Origin: Marthasterias glacialis
Taxonomy: Eukaryota > Echinodermata > Asteroidea > Forcipulatida > Asteriidae
DNA length: 64,000 bases
Reading direction: 5' to 3'
Assembly: GCA_911728455.2 (NCBI GenBank)
Contig: OU452226.1
Location: 17,439,938-17,503,937 of the forward strand
A program made the position numbers and the translations under genes. The notes beneath the pieces are model-generated. The model was not told the origin of the DNA. It saw only the letters and a list, made by a program, of their open reading frames with translations, and made no database searches. Positions 1 through 13,304 of this stretch are shown in pieces (the stretch's first letter is position 1; every line of letters starts with the position of its first letter).

Positions 1-3000
1 GCGAGCTTTTTCGGCCATCTTGATGACGTCAGAGTTGACCTAAATATTGCTATTTGGCCAAATATTGCGAATTGACCCCATCCCCACACACAAACCCTCT
101 TCAGTGATGTCTACTCTATCAATTTCTATCATAAAATCGCATCAAATTTTGTTGACCAAAATGGCGAGTGCTCACAGGGAGCTCCCTGTGAGAAATTTCA
201 ATTTTTTGACCCCTTTTGAAAAGTGCTTTTCATGGAATCAGTCGATGCGGGCGGCTCTGCTGAGACGTGTCCAACAAACTAGAGGTCCCAACTCGCGTTA
301 TTTCGGGAGCTAGCGAGCTTTTTCGGCCATCTTGATGACGTCAGAGTTGACCTAAATATTGCTATTTGGCCAAATATTGCGAATTGACCCCATCCCCACA
401 CACAAACCCTCTTCAGTGATGTCTACTCTATCAATTTCTATCATAAAATCGCATCAAATTTTGTTGACCAAAATGGCGAGTGCTCACAGGGAGCTCCCTG
501 TGAGAAATTTCAATTTTTTGACCCCTTTTGAAAAGTGCTTTTCATGGAATCAGTCGATGCGGGCGGCTCTGCTGAGACGTGTCCAACAAACTAGAGGTCC
601 CAACTCGCGTTATTTCGGGAGCTAGCGAGCTTTTTCGGCCATCTTGATGACGTCAGAGTTGACCTAAATATTGCTATTTGGCCAAATATTGCGAATTGAC
701 CCCATCCCCACACACAAACCCTCTTCAGTGATGTCTACTCTATCAATTTCTATCATAAAATCGCATCAAATTTTGTTGACCAAAATGGCGAGTGCTCACA
801 GGGAGCTCCCTGTGAGAAATTTCAATTTTTTGACCCCTTTTGAAAAGTGCTTTTCATGGAATCAGTCGATGCGGGCGGCTCTGCTGAGACGTGTCCAACA
901 AACTAGAGGTCCCAACTCGCGTTATTTCGGGAGCTAGCGAGCTTTTTCGGCCATCTTGATGACGTCAGAGTTGACCTAAATATTGCTATTTGGCCAAATA
1001 TTGCGAATTGACCCCATCCCCACACACAAACCCTCTTCAGTGATGTCTACTCTATCAATTTCTATCATAAAATCGCATCAAATTTTGTTGACCAAAATGG
1101 CGAGTGCTCACAGGGAGCTCCCTGTGAGAAATTTCAATTTTTTGACCCCTTTTGAAAAGTGCTTTTCATGGAATCAGTCGATGCGGGCGGCTCTGCTGAG
1201 ACGTGTCCAACAAACTAGAGGTCCCAACTCGCGTTATTTCGGGAGCTAGCGAGCTTTTTCGGCCATCTTGATGACGTCAGAGTTGACCTAAATATTGCTA
1301 TTTGGCCAAATATTGCGAATTGACCCCATCCCCACACACAAACCCTCTTCAGTGATGTCTACTCTATCAATTTCTATCATAAAATCGCATCAAATTTTGT
1401 TGACCAAAATGGCGAGTGCTCACAGGGAGCTCCCTGTGAGAAATTTCAATTTTTTGACCCCTTTTGAAAAGTGCTTTTCATGGAATCAGTCGATGCGGGC
1501 GGCTCTGCTGAGACGTGTCCAACAAACTAGAGGTCCCAACTCGCGTTATTTCGGGAGCTAGCGAGCTTTTTCGGCCATCTTGATGACGTCAGAGTTGACC
1601 TAAATATTGCTATTTGGCCAAATATTGCGAATTGACCCCATCCCCACACACAAACCCTCTTCAGTGATGTCTACTCTATCAATTTCTATCATAAAATCGC
1701 ATCAAATTTTGTTGACCAAAATGGCGAGTGCTCACAGGGAGCTCCCTGTGAGAAATTTCAATTTTTTGACCCCTTTTGAAAAGTGCTTTTCATGGAATCA
1801 GTCGATGCGGGCGGCTCTGCTGAGACGTGTCCAACAAACTAGAGGTCCCAACTCGCGTTATTTCGGGAGCTAGCGAGCTTTTTCGGCCATCTTGATGACG
1901 TCAGAGTTGACCTAAATATTGCTATTTGGCCAAATATTGCGAATTGACCCCATCCCCACACACAAACCCTCTTCAGTGATGTCTACTCTATCAATTTCTA
2001 TCATAAAATCGCATCAAATTTTGTTGACCAAAATGGCGAGTGCTCACAGGGAGCTCCCTGTGAGAAATTTCAATTTTTTGACCCCTTTTGAAAAGTGCTT
2101 TTCATGGAATCAGTCGATGCGGGCGGCTCTGCTGAGACGTGTCCAACAAACTAGAGGTCCCAACTCGCGTTATTTCGGGAGCTAGCGAGCTTTTTCGGCC
2201 ATCTTGATGACGTCAGAGTTGACCTAAATATTGCTATTTGGCCAAATATTGCGAATTGACCCCATCCCCACACACAAACCCTCTTCAGTGATGTCTACTC
2301 TATCAATTTCTATCATAAAATCGCATCAAATTTTGTTGACCAAAATGGCGAGTGCTCACAGGGAGCTCCCTGTGAGAAATTTCAATTTTTTGACCCCTTT
2401 TGAAAAGTGCTTTTCATGGAATCAGTCGATGCGGGCGGCTCTGCTGAGACGTGTCCAACAAACTAGAGGTCCCAACTCGCGTTATTTCGGGAGCTAGCGA
2501 GCTTTTTCGGCCATCTTGATGACGTCAGAGTTGACCTAAATATTGCTATTTGGCCAAATATTGCGAATTGACCCCATCCCCACACACAAACCCTCTTCAG
2601 TGATGTCTACTCTATCAATTTCTATCATAAAATCGCATCAAATTTTGTTGACCAAAATGGCGAGTGCTCACAGGGAGCTCCCTGTGAGAAATTTCAATTT
2701 TTTGACCCCTTTTGAAAAGTGCTTTTCATGGAATCAGTCGATGCGGGCGGCTCTGCTGAGACGTGTCCAACAAACTAGAGGTCCCAACTCGCGTTATTTC
2801 GGGAGCTAGCGAGCTTTTTCGGCCATCTTGATGACGTCAGAGTTGACCTAAATATTGCTATTTGGCCAAATATTGCGAATTGACCCCATCCCCACACACA
2901 AACCCTCTTCAGTGATGTCTACTCTATCAATTTCTATCATAAAATCGCATCAAATTTTGTTGACCAAAATGGCGAGTGCTCACAGGGAGCTCCCTGTGAG

Positions 3001-4174
3001 AAATTTCAATTTTTTGACCCCTTTTGAAAAGTGCTTTTCATGGAATCAGTCGATGCGGGCGGCTCTGCTGAGACGTGTCCAACAAACTAGAGGTCCCAAC
3101 TCGCGTTATTTCGGGAGCTAGCGAGCTTTTTCGGCCATCTTGATGACGTCAGAGTTGACCTAAATATTGCTATTTGGCCAAATATTGCGAATTGACCCCA
3201 TCCCCACACACAAACCCTCTTCAGTGATGTCTACTCTATCAATTTCTATCATAAAATCGCATCAAATTTTGTTGACCAAAATGGCGAGTGCTCACAGGGA
3301 GCTCCCTGTGAGAAATTTCAATTTTTTGACCCCTTTTGAAAAGTGCTTTTCATGGAATCAGTCGATGCGGGCGGCTCTGCTGAGACGTGTCCAACAAACT
3401 AGAGGTCCCAACTCGCGTTATTTCGGGAGCTAGCGAGCTTTTTCGGCCATCTTGATGACGTCAGAGTTGACCTAAATATTGCTATTTGGCCAAATATTGC
3501 GAATTGACCCCATCCCCACACACAAACCCTCTTCAGTGATGTCTACTCTATCAATTTCTATCATAAAATCGCATCAAATTTTGTTGACCAAAATGGCGAG
3601 TGCTCACAGGGAGCTCCCTGTGAGAAATTTCAATTTTTTGACCCCTTTTGAAAAGTGCTTTTCATGGAATCAGTCGATGCGGGCGGCTCTGCTGAGACGT
3701 GTCCAACAAACTAGAGGTCCCAACTCGCGTTATTTCGGGAGCTAGCGAGCTTTTTCGGCCATCTTGATGACGTCAGAGTTGACCTAAATATTGCTATTTG
3801 GCCAAATATTGCGAATTGACCCCATCCCCACACACAAACCCTCTTCAGTGATGTCTACTCTATCAATTTCTATCATAAAATCGCATCAAATTTTGTTGAC
3901 CAAAATGGCGAGTGCTCACAGGGAGCTCCCTGTGAGAAATTTCAATTTTTTGACCCCTTTTGAAAAGTGCTTTTCATGGAATCAGTCGATGCGGGCGGCT
4001 CTGCTGAGACGTGTCCAACAAACTAGAGGTCCCAACTCGCGTTATTTCGGGAGCTAGCGAGCTTTTTCGGCCATCTTGATGACGTCAGAGTTGACCTAAA
4101 TATTGCTATTTGGCCAAATATTGCGAATTGACCCCATCCCCACACACAAACCCTCTTCAGTGATGTCTACTCTA
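1..4174. repeat. 312-bp satellite array, 13 full copies plus 118 bp
   Basis: Thirteen consecutive 312-bp monomers (1-312, 313-624 and so on to 4056) are followed by a partial copy that breaks off at 4174. By eye the copies are identical, which implies very recent amplification or strong homogenisation. The array starts at base 1, so it continues to the left. Each monomer holds the 8-bp CRE palindrome TGACGTCA (24-31 in the first copy), a 12-bp palindrome around TTGGCCAA, and a perfect 22-bp palindrome centred on GGGAGCTCCC (171-192). Because 312 is divisible by 3, each copy carries the same 88-codon open frame (47-313 in copy 1). I see no coding signature in it and treat it as non-coding. Confidence 0.97.
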
Positions 4175-5389
4175 ATGATGAGAACAAAATTGATCTTTCT
4201 ATTTTGCGTTGTCCCAGTGCCCGTCGAATTATTCAATAAAAACACCCCGCACTTGCGTAAAGTCCGCGCATCAATCTACAAAATAACCCTACACATCTTA
4301 TCAAATAGGACCTTTATTTGCAGGCCTTAGGTGATCCAAAATACCCAAAGTTGGAAGTCAACAACGCGCAGGTTACAATTCTGCAATGTTTTAATAATCC
4401 AACACCCTGTTTTGGCTCTCAAATCTGTCTAGTTTTAAATATTTTGAGGGCATACAAAATATTCATGAGCCCCATGCACTTTTTTTCTCCCTATTTAGTG
4501 TAATGCGGCAATGTGCACAAACAGACATAGTCTTGGATCAAGACGGTCTCTTTGTTTATTCAACTTTCAACGACAGGCATATCGCGCTTAATCTTCCAAG
4601 TCACAATTTGGGTTGTTTAGATGGAGTCATGGGAAACACTGACCAATGATGAGTTTGAATGGGTGTTAATGCTTACAGTCTACACTTTATGGTTCCTGCC
4701 TTATATAGTGAATATATCAGGGGGAATATTAAGACTTGGCATATTGCGTATTATAACGCCTTCTACAAAAACTTTACATAACTTTAAAAGTCGCAAAAAA
4801 ATCTGAGCAAATTTTGGTTTTACAATGTTCCTGAACGTTCAGGCTTCGAGAAAAAGGTAATGCCAAGACGGAAATCGAGGGAAATTTGTGTTTCCGGTGC
4901 AGTTTTCACATTTTGTTTACGGAACAGTAAAGCAATACTGAAAAGCAATACCCCCTGTGCCCCCTTCCCCCTCCCCTAGTGAAAAAGTTAATTTCAATGT
5001 TGGCATATTATGTTCGTTTGTCTCTTTTTTGTTTGTTTGCAAGTTGTTTATTGTTAATTATAAATAATTTTGTTTATATATGCATAAAAGACAACACAAA
5101 ATTTAATACGAATGCAAAGTATTATATAACTGTAAATTATTAATATTATTTCGAAGTCCCAAAATACAGTCACTGCACATGTTCAGTGCAACTTCAGCTT
5201 CATAACAATAGCAAACTAAAAGAGAAAGCCGGTGCCAGCAAAATGTACACTGCCCTAATTTATAATATTTAATATTTACCAAATGGATAATAAGAGCTTT
5301 TGTACAACATACATGTGTCACTTCACAGACAAGAATGAGAGGAAAGAGTGTACCTCAAATTAGTAGAAACGTCATATAATGTCGTGTAC
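4175..5389. other. no gene recognised
   Basis: The satellite stops abruptly and AT-rich sequence follows. Short open frames of 60-75 codons exist here but none shows a domain or convincing splice sites. A C-rich patch at about 4940-4976 resembles the dispersed C-tract repeat seen at 5390-5640. Confidence 0.5.
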
Positions 5390-5640
5390 ACCATACAGCA
5401 TGACATGGATGGATGGAGTACACGTTAACAGAAGGCGATCATATCACCCCCTAGCAAGCACGTGCCCTCACAAAATTCCAGTGCCCCTCCAGGTACCCTC
5501 ATAAAAACAATGTAGATACCTATAATACATGGTACTTGCCCCCCCCCCGAAAAGCAAATCCCCCAACTGAAAAATCTATGCCCCCTGTGCCCCCTATATT
5601 GCAAGTGTACACCCCCCACCAGTTACCCCAATAAAAAAAT
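5390..5640. repeat. dispersed repeat with C tracts
   Basis: This segment has repeated runs of C separated by phrases such as CCCCCTGTGCCCCC and GAAAAGCAA. Related C-tract segments with similar flanks occur at about 9310-9425, 10230-10260 and 11985-12090. I infer an old dispersed element with an unstable homopolymer core. No termini were found. Confidence 0.5.
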
Positions 5641-8585
5641 CAAAGAGGCATTGAAATCAGACCTGTTAATCCTCAAAGTACATGGTCACTTCTTTCTTAA
5701 AATTCTCTCAGGCATTAGCTTACTAGAACAATTTCTTGAAAATATTCTCAAAGAAAGTCTAAAACAATTTCATCAAAATATTCTCCAAAAAGTCGAGCAC
5801 AAAGTCATGAAAAAGTTAGAGGTGACAAGTTAAAGTTGTCCACAATGAAGCACAATCTGATTTAGCTTTGAGGGAAAACACCACTTTATACACTTTTCCA
5901 ATTTTTCATGCCTAAATTAATAAAATAACAGAGCAAGGAATAACCAAGTTGGCAAACATCTTGATTGTTTGCCGACTTTTCTCAAACGTTGCAAACAACT
6001 TTTGTGCCAACGCGTTCCTGCTTACGTGCGCGTAAGTTGGCAAACGTTTGCATTGTTTGCCAGAGTGGAACGCACAGGTCTGTGCTAATGCGTCTTTAGA
6101 AAATTATGTTTTGATTTGAAATTAATAATAGAAAATAGCTTTTGAGATCACAGGCTGTTCGTCATTGTATATTACATTTATTGGCCAGTCACTTTTTGAG
6201 AAAAAATGTGATGGAGCATAATTTTCCTAATCCCCTTCAAGGACTTCAAGTTTTCCCATCAATTGTGTAATAACTGGATGATATAAAAAATGGTTTGTAA
6301 AAACCAATGGTCTCTGAACAAAGCGATGCATTACAAATATCTCCTACGGTTTCTAAGGTAAGGCGGATCTACAGCGGATTCTAAACTCTAATCGCACTGT
6401 TTTCCCTGCTGGTTGTCCTGGATTAATTTTGACAAGGTCCCTTGCTTTAATTGATCGACTTTTAAATTCTCCCCACCCTGTAGAAAAACAACGTACCATA
6501 CTTTTCAAAAGCTTGTAAGATGCGTTAATTATAGGATAGGTAGTATTGATTAACCTTAGTTTCTCAATACCTTAAGACAAAACTCTATCGTTGGTGTCTT
6601 CGATTCTCTTTAAGGTATATCGTTCCCTTCAGAAAATCCAAATCAGAATGCCGCCGTGTTGGATGTCTCTACATGATCCCCTCTAAAATAAATAGTTTCA
6701 TCCCTTGAGCTTTTGGCCCATTTCATTGCCAAATATGGAAGAGTTAGGGCTTTGTTATGCAAATAAGAAAGCCCAGGTCGCTTGCTCGCGTGACCACCGT
6801 GCAGTGCGGTTGTGCCGGACGGCTTTGCATGCTGTTGTGCATGCAACAGCATGCCGTGCCCAAGAAAAAATGGACGATGCGTCCAGTCTTCATGCCGTTT
6901 TCTCCAACAAATTCTGGTTTCTGCCACTGTTCTGAGGGTAAACTACGAAAACAAAATAAGTATGATGGTGAGTTGAGCATGATTGAAATAATGGGAGTAG
7001 TTAAATTAATTTTCATTAGCAAAATTTGAAGAAATTTGGGTGTGTTTCCGGCACAAGGCGCCAAGTTTAAAACTATGTGTTGGCTTAGTTTCGGTGGCAG
7101 ACGACATCGGCCTATTAAAACTTGCGGGTTCGTCAGTGGCGCAACTAAGGGGGGCGGGCACGGCCCAACAATTGATGTCCGTGACCCCATTTGAAATGTG
7201 AACTTTTTAATAGCTTTTATGAGTCCTAGTACTTTTTAGTAGTAACTTCAATGTTTTTTTAAAACTATTTTTCTATTTACAACCTCCACGTCAGATTATC
7301 TTATAAAAATTGGTTAGTTAACAGCATAACAAGAGCGCTGAAAAGAGGCTTGTTTAGGTTAAGTGAACATGTTTAATTTGTCAGTAGTGCCCTCCTAGAA
7401 ATTTTTTTTTACCCCTTTTTGCCCCCTAAGATTTTACCTGGTTTCGCCGCTGGGTTTTGTTTAACGAAAGCTGGTTATTTTCATTTTCTGTTTTAGAAGT
7501 TAGTTTATCTTAGACCTTGTGCATCTGACGTCATGAGTCTCATAGTGATATATACAGAAGCAAATTTACTGTAGGAAAATGTTTATGCAATATACTCTCT
7601 ATTGAAAATTGAATAAAATGAATGAACAAGAGAATGATACTTAAACCTTAATAATATTAGAAAAGAGGGGAGTGCAAGCTTGCTGAACCATACAATTTGT
7701 TGAATATTGCTCACGTTCTTTGAAGTTTGACTTGGGAGTTTTGAGTTAGTCGATTACTATTTTCAAAAAACAATGATAGATGCTATGCAGCATCAAACGA
7801 GCGATGTCGCTGTTTTGACTTAAGTGCGAGGGTGTCCTTTCCTGTACTAAATGCTCATAGTATACATAGTGTTGTAATTTTTCTGAATTAAGGCGACACA
7901 CACAACATTCATTCATTCGTTCATTTTTTTTTTATTCCGCCTAAATATTTTGAGTTTCTTATCTAGCTCAAGAGGGTTGGGGTATTATATAGTAATTGAG
8001 TACAGTATTACCTCCATGCTTTTCACTAAATACAGTGACTTATACCATACACAGTACACTAAACAGTAGGCCTACACATGATATGCCAAGACAAGAGAAA
8101 GACCAACAAAATTGTTGTGTACTGCACTGATCTCTGCTAAAGAAATCTGCCATCTTTTGCGCTTGCATTTCATCGAACATTCATAAAAATCTCGGCTTTT
8201 TCATACTTAGAAATGTATGTGCTGAATATTTTAAGTAATTTAAAAACTTACATTTATACCATTATGATCAGTCGATGGTATTCTCACGTGGACACACTGT
8301 TTGTTGTTGTGTTTTACGACCGTGGCCTGCTAAATGCTGATGTCGGATTGAACAATTCACAACAAATGATTAGAATGACTCGGAGCGGTTTTTTAACCGA
8401 CTAAAATGAACAAAGTAGTGCGCTCTTTCGAGTTAAAATGCGGAAATGCAGGAGGAAATGTGGAGAACCTGTAGCTAAAACTGTTGAACAATTTTAGTCC
8501 CGCGATTGCCAGAGTGAAACGAAAGAGTTTGAGGGTTCAGCTGAAACGGACTAATTATTTTCTCAGAATTACCAGAATCTTTTTT
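5641..8585. other. no gene recognised
   Basis: No supported gene. There is a short hairpin at 6827-6854 (11-bp arms GCATGCTGTTG / CAACAGCATGC, 6-nt loop). A degenerate phrase GTGGCGCAACTA at about 7137, with a loosely inverted partner near 7440-7455, may be an eroded small TIR element. The open frames on both strands at 6640-7190 overlap each other and show no domain. Confidence 0.4.
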
Positions 8586-9192
8586 TTTTTTTTTTTTTAG
8601 AGTATTGCTGGCCCAAGGAAACCTTGACTAAACAATGCCAAGAGAGCAAAGATTGTCTTTGAAGCACTGAGATTGTATTAATTTTTTATGAAAAATTACC
8701 ATATACACTTTACAGACACAGTTAGTTCCAAACTTTGGCCATGAGCTACATATGGCTGAAGGCTGGATACTCAGTTCACTTTAGGCTTGCCTCCATTGAG
8801 CTGAAATACAATAATTGATCACTGATTGAATTCTCTCGATATCTCATAATCCTCTTCTCAGAGCCTATTACTCAATAATCCCAATTATGGGTGAAAATCA
8901 GCAAAACATTCAGCACCATCTGTCCTTTTTGTGTTTATGGAATGAGGTGTGCACAATAAGTGCATGCGCTGTGCACGATGTGGAATGGAATGTCCGGGAG
9001 ACATTCACTTAATCCGTTTTCTTGTACGGTTGGTTTGTATACACATCATTCAGCATTAACTGGTTAAAAGACATCAGGTTTAAAACATGGCTTTGGAGCA
9101 TCACTTTGAGTAAAATTCATTAGTTTGAAAAGTACCATCTTAGTAGTATCTAACACTAATGCTATTGGGCTTGTTTTTGTTCACGTCTACAG

Positions 9193-9293
9193 GCATGCCA
9201 GTCTAAAGAGAAATCTACAAGTCAACAGGTAGATGTCTGAAACCAAAATATCATCATGCCATCTGGCTTAATACCTGCCTTCACTACAAACAG
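9193..9293 (+). pseudogene. exon-like segment with in-frame stop
   Basis: This is a diverged copy of the segment at 12284-12384, with the same 101-bp length, a preceding CTACAG and a following CAG|GTAAAT. The equivalent frame is interrupted by TGA after the ...QQVDV residues. If the family was ever coding, this copy is dead. Confidence 0.3.
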
Positions 9294-9629
9294 GTAAATT
9301 TGTTGACAAGCAGTTACCCCCCAGAGAAAAAAAAACAGATACATGTAATTCATTAAAAAACATGGTCCCTGCCCCCCCCCCCCCCACAAAATCAAAGGCC
9401 CCCCGCCCCACCGATAAAAAAAAATCCCATTATGCTGATAGGAACAAAACTCCAAATTACTGTCCAACAGTTTCTTAAAACAGATGTATTCTTTTACAAA
9501 AGTATTTTCACATGTCACATTTAAAACACGTTTTTGGAACACTACTTTCAGTAAAATTCATTCAGTTTAAGTTAAATTGTATTATGATCTTGTATGTATC
9601 TAACAATACTGTTTTTGGTTTTTGTTTAC

Positions 9630-9720
9630 GTCAAAAGAAATCTACCAGTCAACAAGTAGATGTCTGAGACCCAACTATCATCATGCAGTCTGGCTTAAAA
9701 CCTGCCTTCACTACAACCAG
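9630..9720 (+). pseudogene. exon-like segment lacking its acceptor
   Basis: This copy of the same exon-like segment has lost the first ~10 bases and the acceptor AG (TTTACG runs straight into TCAAAAGAAA). It keeps the CAG|GTAAAT donor and shares the in-frame TGA of the 9193 copy. Confidence 0.3.
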
Positions 9721-12283
9721 GTAAATTTATTGGCAAGCGGTTGTTTTGAATAAGAGATCTGCCCAAAAAATGCAGAGATTCATATTGCTTGTAATAAGTT
9801 ATAAACTATTCTTTTAAAAAGTTCCCTAAAAACATTTCTAGATCAGTTGCAAATGAGATTAGCTTTTACATGGGCTAGCTTTTTTACTTCATTAATTCAT
9901 TAAATCTGTATCAGCAAGTCTTGTCTTTTAATGGATAGTAACTAGCCTAATATGTTTATATTGGTGCAAGGTATTGTGAATCTCTTCTAATTTTACAGGC
10001 CTCTTACACACGTCTATTAGTTTGTTGAGTTCAAGGTCATCTTTCAAAAATGTGCTTTATATTTTACAAGTTTTTGTGGTGTGCATGTGAATAGTAATGA
10101 AATTCATAAAAATGACTGCTGAAAACGAAAAATTAAAGTTAGCCTCAATTCCCTCATAACATTTAGATTTTTGATGAATACTTTCTCTGAACCAGTTGCC
10201 GCCGGGATTTTTTATTTTATTCTTATTCCAGCCCCCCCCCCCCCACCCCCGGTGGGATTCTTTTGGCGGAATTGAGTACAGCTGGCACAAAGAAACCCTG
10301 ACTTGACAATGCCAAGAAAAAAAGATTCTCTTTATTGGATCGTTCGGTTTGTTTTCTCGACCGAGAAAATGTCAGCTGTTATGCAAAACCTCAGCCATTA
10401 CCTACATCATATGAGTAGTACTAAACCCAGAACCATTGCTTGATTCCCGGCTCACTCTGACTTACCTCCATGGAGCCAAAATACAATGAATGAACAGTGG
10501 TGGAAGCCTCTCAAAGTCTTGTAATCTTTTTCTTGGAACAAAAGGACAAAGGTCTGGAATCAGGGATTTTTTTTTTATGGTGAAACGAAGCGTTAAACAG
10601 CCTGTGTATAGTCTGTGCATGCTCAGCAGTGGAATGTCTGGGGGCGACCTTTGCTCCAGTATTCCAAAATTACACAAGGGTGTCTTTACACGGTTTCCGT
10701 TTCTAGGCAGGGGAAACATTCACATGTTTACATGTCATACAGCGGCTACTGGTTAAATTACAGCCCGTAAAAAGCTCAAAAATGTTCAGTAAATTTTCAT
10801 CAAGATCTGAATTTCTATATTGTTTGTCTGCCAACAGAAAGGCATGCCATTCTTTAATGTTGTCTACCGATCCACTAAGTAGACATATGAGGCATATATG
10901 AGGCATATATTTGCAGCACTGTACAAAGATCGTACTTCCATGCCATATAAACACTCAGCAGCCATGCAGGCGAAGCCTATCCCAGATGCGTGGCCAATCT
11001 AAGATAGATTTACTGTAGAAACAAAAACATTTGTCTTTTCCTACGGTGTTATGAGTCATTTTCAGTGGATAAGGGGGAGGGGGGTTCAAGTGAGTCAAGG
11101 AAAAGTTTGGGGTAGGGGATGGCTTTTGATGTATTACACCAACCATTAGTGCATTTTTTAATCCTATTTGGGGAGGCAAGGAGGTAGGGATTTAGGGTGA
11201 AGGTGGAGTCCTCCTCTGCTGGTGATTTCACTGGTACATCAAAAAATTACTTTATAATATTGATAAAGTGTTTGACTCCGAATATCATATCCATCCAATG
11301 CTAGTTGAACTTTGTTAAATATGTACTTTAACCAGTTGCCCCCAGAAATCTTAAATTTTTTCCCGTCCAGCCTGACAGTATTATTTTCTTGAAACTGCTA
11401 GAATCATTTTTCTTTGTGAGTACCACTGGCACAAAGAAACCTTCACCTTGCAAAGCCAAGGGAACAAAGATTCTCTCTATAGCTTGTGGATTGTTTTTTT
11501 TGTCTATCGAAACATTGTTGAATCAATGTACCGTGAATTGCCAAACCTTGGGTATAGGATTGGAACTGGATCCCTGGTTCACTCTGATTTACCTCCATTG
11601 AGCAGAAATACAGTAAATAAACAATGGTGGAAGCCTCTCAATGTCTCGTAATCCTCTTCTTGGAACAAAAGGACAATGGTCTGGAATCAGGATTACACAA
11701 TTATGTATGAATGGTCGAAAATCATTGAAATATTAAGACCATGTTTCCTCTTTTTGCATACTCTGTGCATGCTCAGTAGTGGAATGTCTAAGCTACCTTT
11801 GTTTTAGTACCAGGATTTTACACAATGGCATAATTAAACGGCATCTGTTTGCTGGCTCCCGTATACACGACATCCAGCATCAACTGGTTGAAGTAGTGTT
11901 TTCAATGAAAACCCCAGTTTTTGTGTTAGCTTGACCATCGTGTTGGCACAGCTGGCACTGTAAGTTGGATTGAGTTAAGAGGGGTGCCCACCCCTCCCAA
12001 TGAAAAAACAGATACATGGACCCTGGCCCCCCCCCCCTGAACTGAAAAGCAATGCGCCCCCACGCCCCCCCCCCCCCCCCCCCCTGAACCGCTCATAGGA
12101 ACAAAACTACAAAATACAGTCCAACAGTTTTTTTAAACAAATGTATATCTTTTACAATAGTATTGTTACATATCACATTTAAAAACATGTTTTTGGAACA
12201 CCACTTTGAGTACAATTCTTTCAGTTTAAATAGTATATCATCTTGTATGTATTTGACAATTATGTTTTTGTTTACATGTACAG

Positions 12284-12384
12284 GTATGCCCGTCTCAAAA
12301 GAAATCTACTAGTCAGAAAGTAGATGTCGGAGACCCAACTATCATCATGCAGGCTGGCTTAAAACCTGACTTTACTACAAACAG
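12284..12384 (+). CDS. exon-like segment, open copy (unrecognised)
   Basis: A 101-bp segment sits between a plausible acceptor (...TTTACATGTACAG) and donor (CAG|GTAAAC). Its frame is open throughout and reads VCPSQKKSTSQKVDVGD, then PTIIMQAGLKPDFTTN. I do not recognise the product. Related copies at 9193-9293 and 9630-9720 keep the donor and much of the sequence but carry TGA where this copy has GGA. It could be one exon of a gene with duplicated exons, or a conserved part of a non-coding repeat. No partner exons were identified. Confidence 0.3.
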
Positions 12385-13304
12385 GTAAACTTATTACCAA
12401 ACATGTTCCTACCAGAGATAGGGTAGCAACAAAACAACAGATATTCATATTTAATCTTCTTTTTTTTCTTTGAGCACAATAGCTTGTCACACAAACGATT
12501 GTCCGAACAATTTCCAAGAATTTGTTCTCACCTTCATAAGTTTGACACACAACTCTTTGAACAAAAGGGGGTTTTAAATCCCATTGTCAATTATTTACTC
12601 TTAAGCTCTATTGGCATTAGACTTTTTGCCCAAATCTTAAAGAAAAAGACACACTTTGTTTTGGTATTTGTTGTACTGTGTAAAAAATAACTTGATCGTG
12701 TGATTCTGCAAGAAAAAAAGAAAATATTGCACATTCAAAAGAGAGTTATCAATCACAAAGTTATTTAATGCTTTAAAAAGCACTCATCGTAACTTTACAA
12801 AATATACCTGCCCTTTTGAATAATTGTTTCCCAAAAGGACCTCATAACTTAATCTCTTTCGAGGAGAATAAAACTGGTTTTACACCTCTTAATCTTAAAA
12901 ATATGATATATTCTCTGCTTCTATTATTTTAGTATTTATCTGTTGAATTCAAAGGAATTATTATGTGTAAACATGTTTTTCTAACTTCCATTTCTTTCCC
13001 TGGTAAAAAGGCTTGCTTTTCTCCGATGAGATCTACCCATCCAAAATGTAGATGTTTGAGCTACAAGTGCATATCATCGGCTGAATGTCTTCTTACCAAC
13101 ACGTAGATGTTCAAGGCTGAGGCAAAGTTTGTAAATTCTTGTGTTTTTGTTGTTGTAATCGTCGTATAGTGGGCTGTTTTTGCAGCACTATACATTTAAC
13201 ATTACACTGTTGTAAATAACTGCACCATTGCAAGCAAGTGTACAAATGCAAATTTTGCATGAAATTGGAGATTTTGGCAATATGCTTTGACTGCAAAGTT
13301 AGAT

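Larger units (their letters stand above)
8600..13090 (+). repeat. diverged tandem array of 1.1-1.7-kb units
   Basis: Three units begin with the same phrase (CTGGCACAAAGAAACC or close) at 8608, 10282 and 11426. They continue collinearly through a shared TTACCTCCATTGAG-like segment (about 8790, 10466, 11590), a GGAATGTC segment and a CAACTGGTT-like segment, and then an exon-like block. A trailing partial copy of the exon-like block lies near 13015. A 440-bp sub-duplication inside the first unit gives two copies of the block (9193 and 9630). The units are clearly diverged, so the array is much older than the satellite at the left edge. Confidence 0.7.

Noticed and set aside
47-4057. Identical 88-codon open frames in every satellite monomer
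   Set aside because: They follow from a 312-bp period divisible by 3 and sequence identity; there is no domain, no promoter context and no codon-level evidence.
1-4174. CRISPR-like array
   Set aside because: Repeats are contiguous 312-bp monomers without unique spacers, in a eukaryotic context.
7137-7455. GTGGCGCAACTA-bounded TIR element
   Set aside because: The second end is too degenerate to define a boundary by eye.
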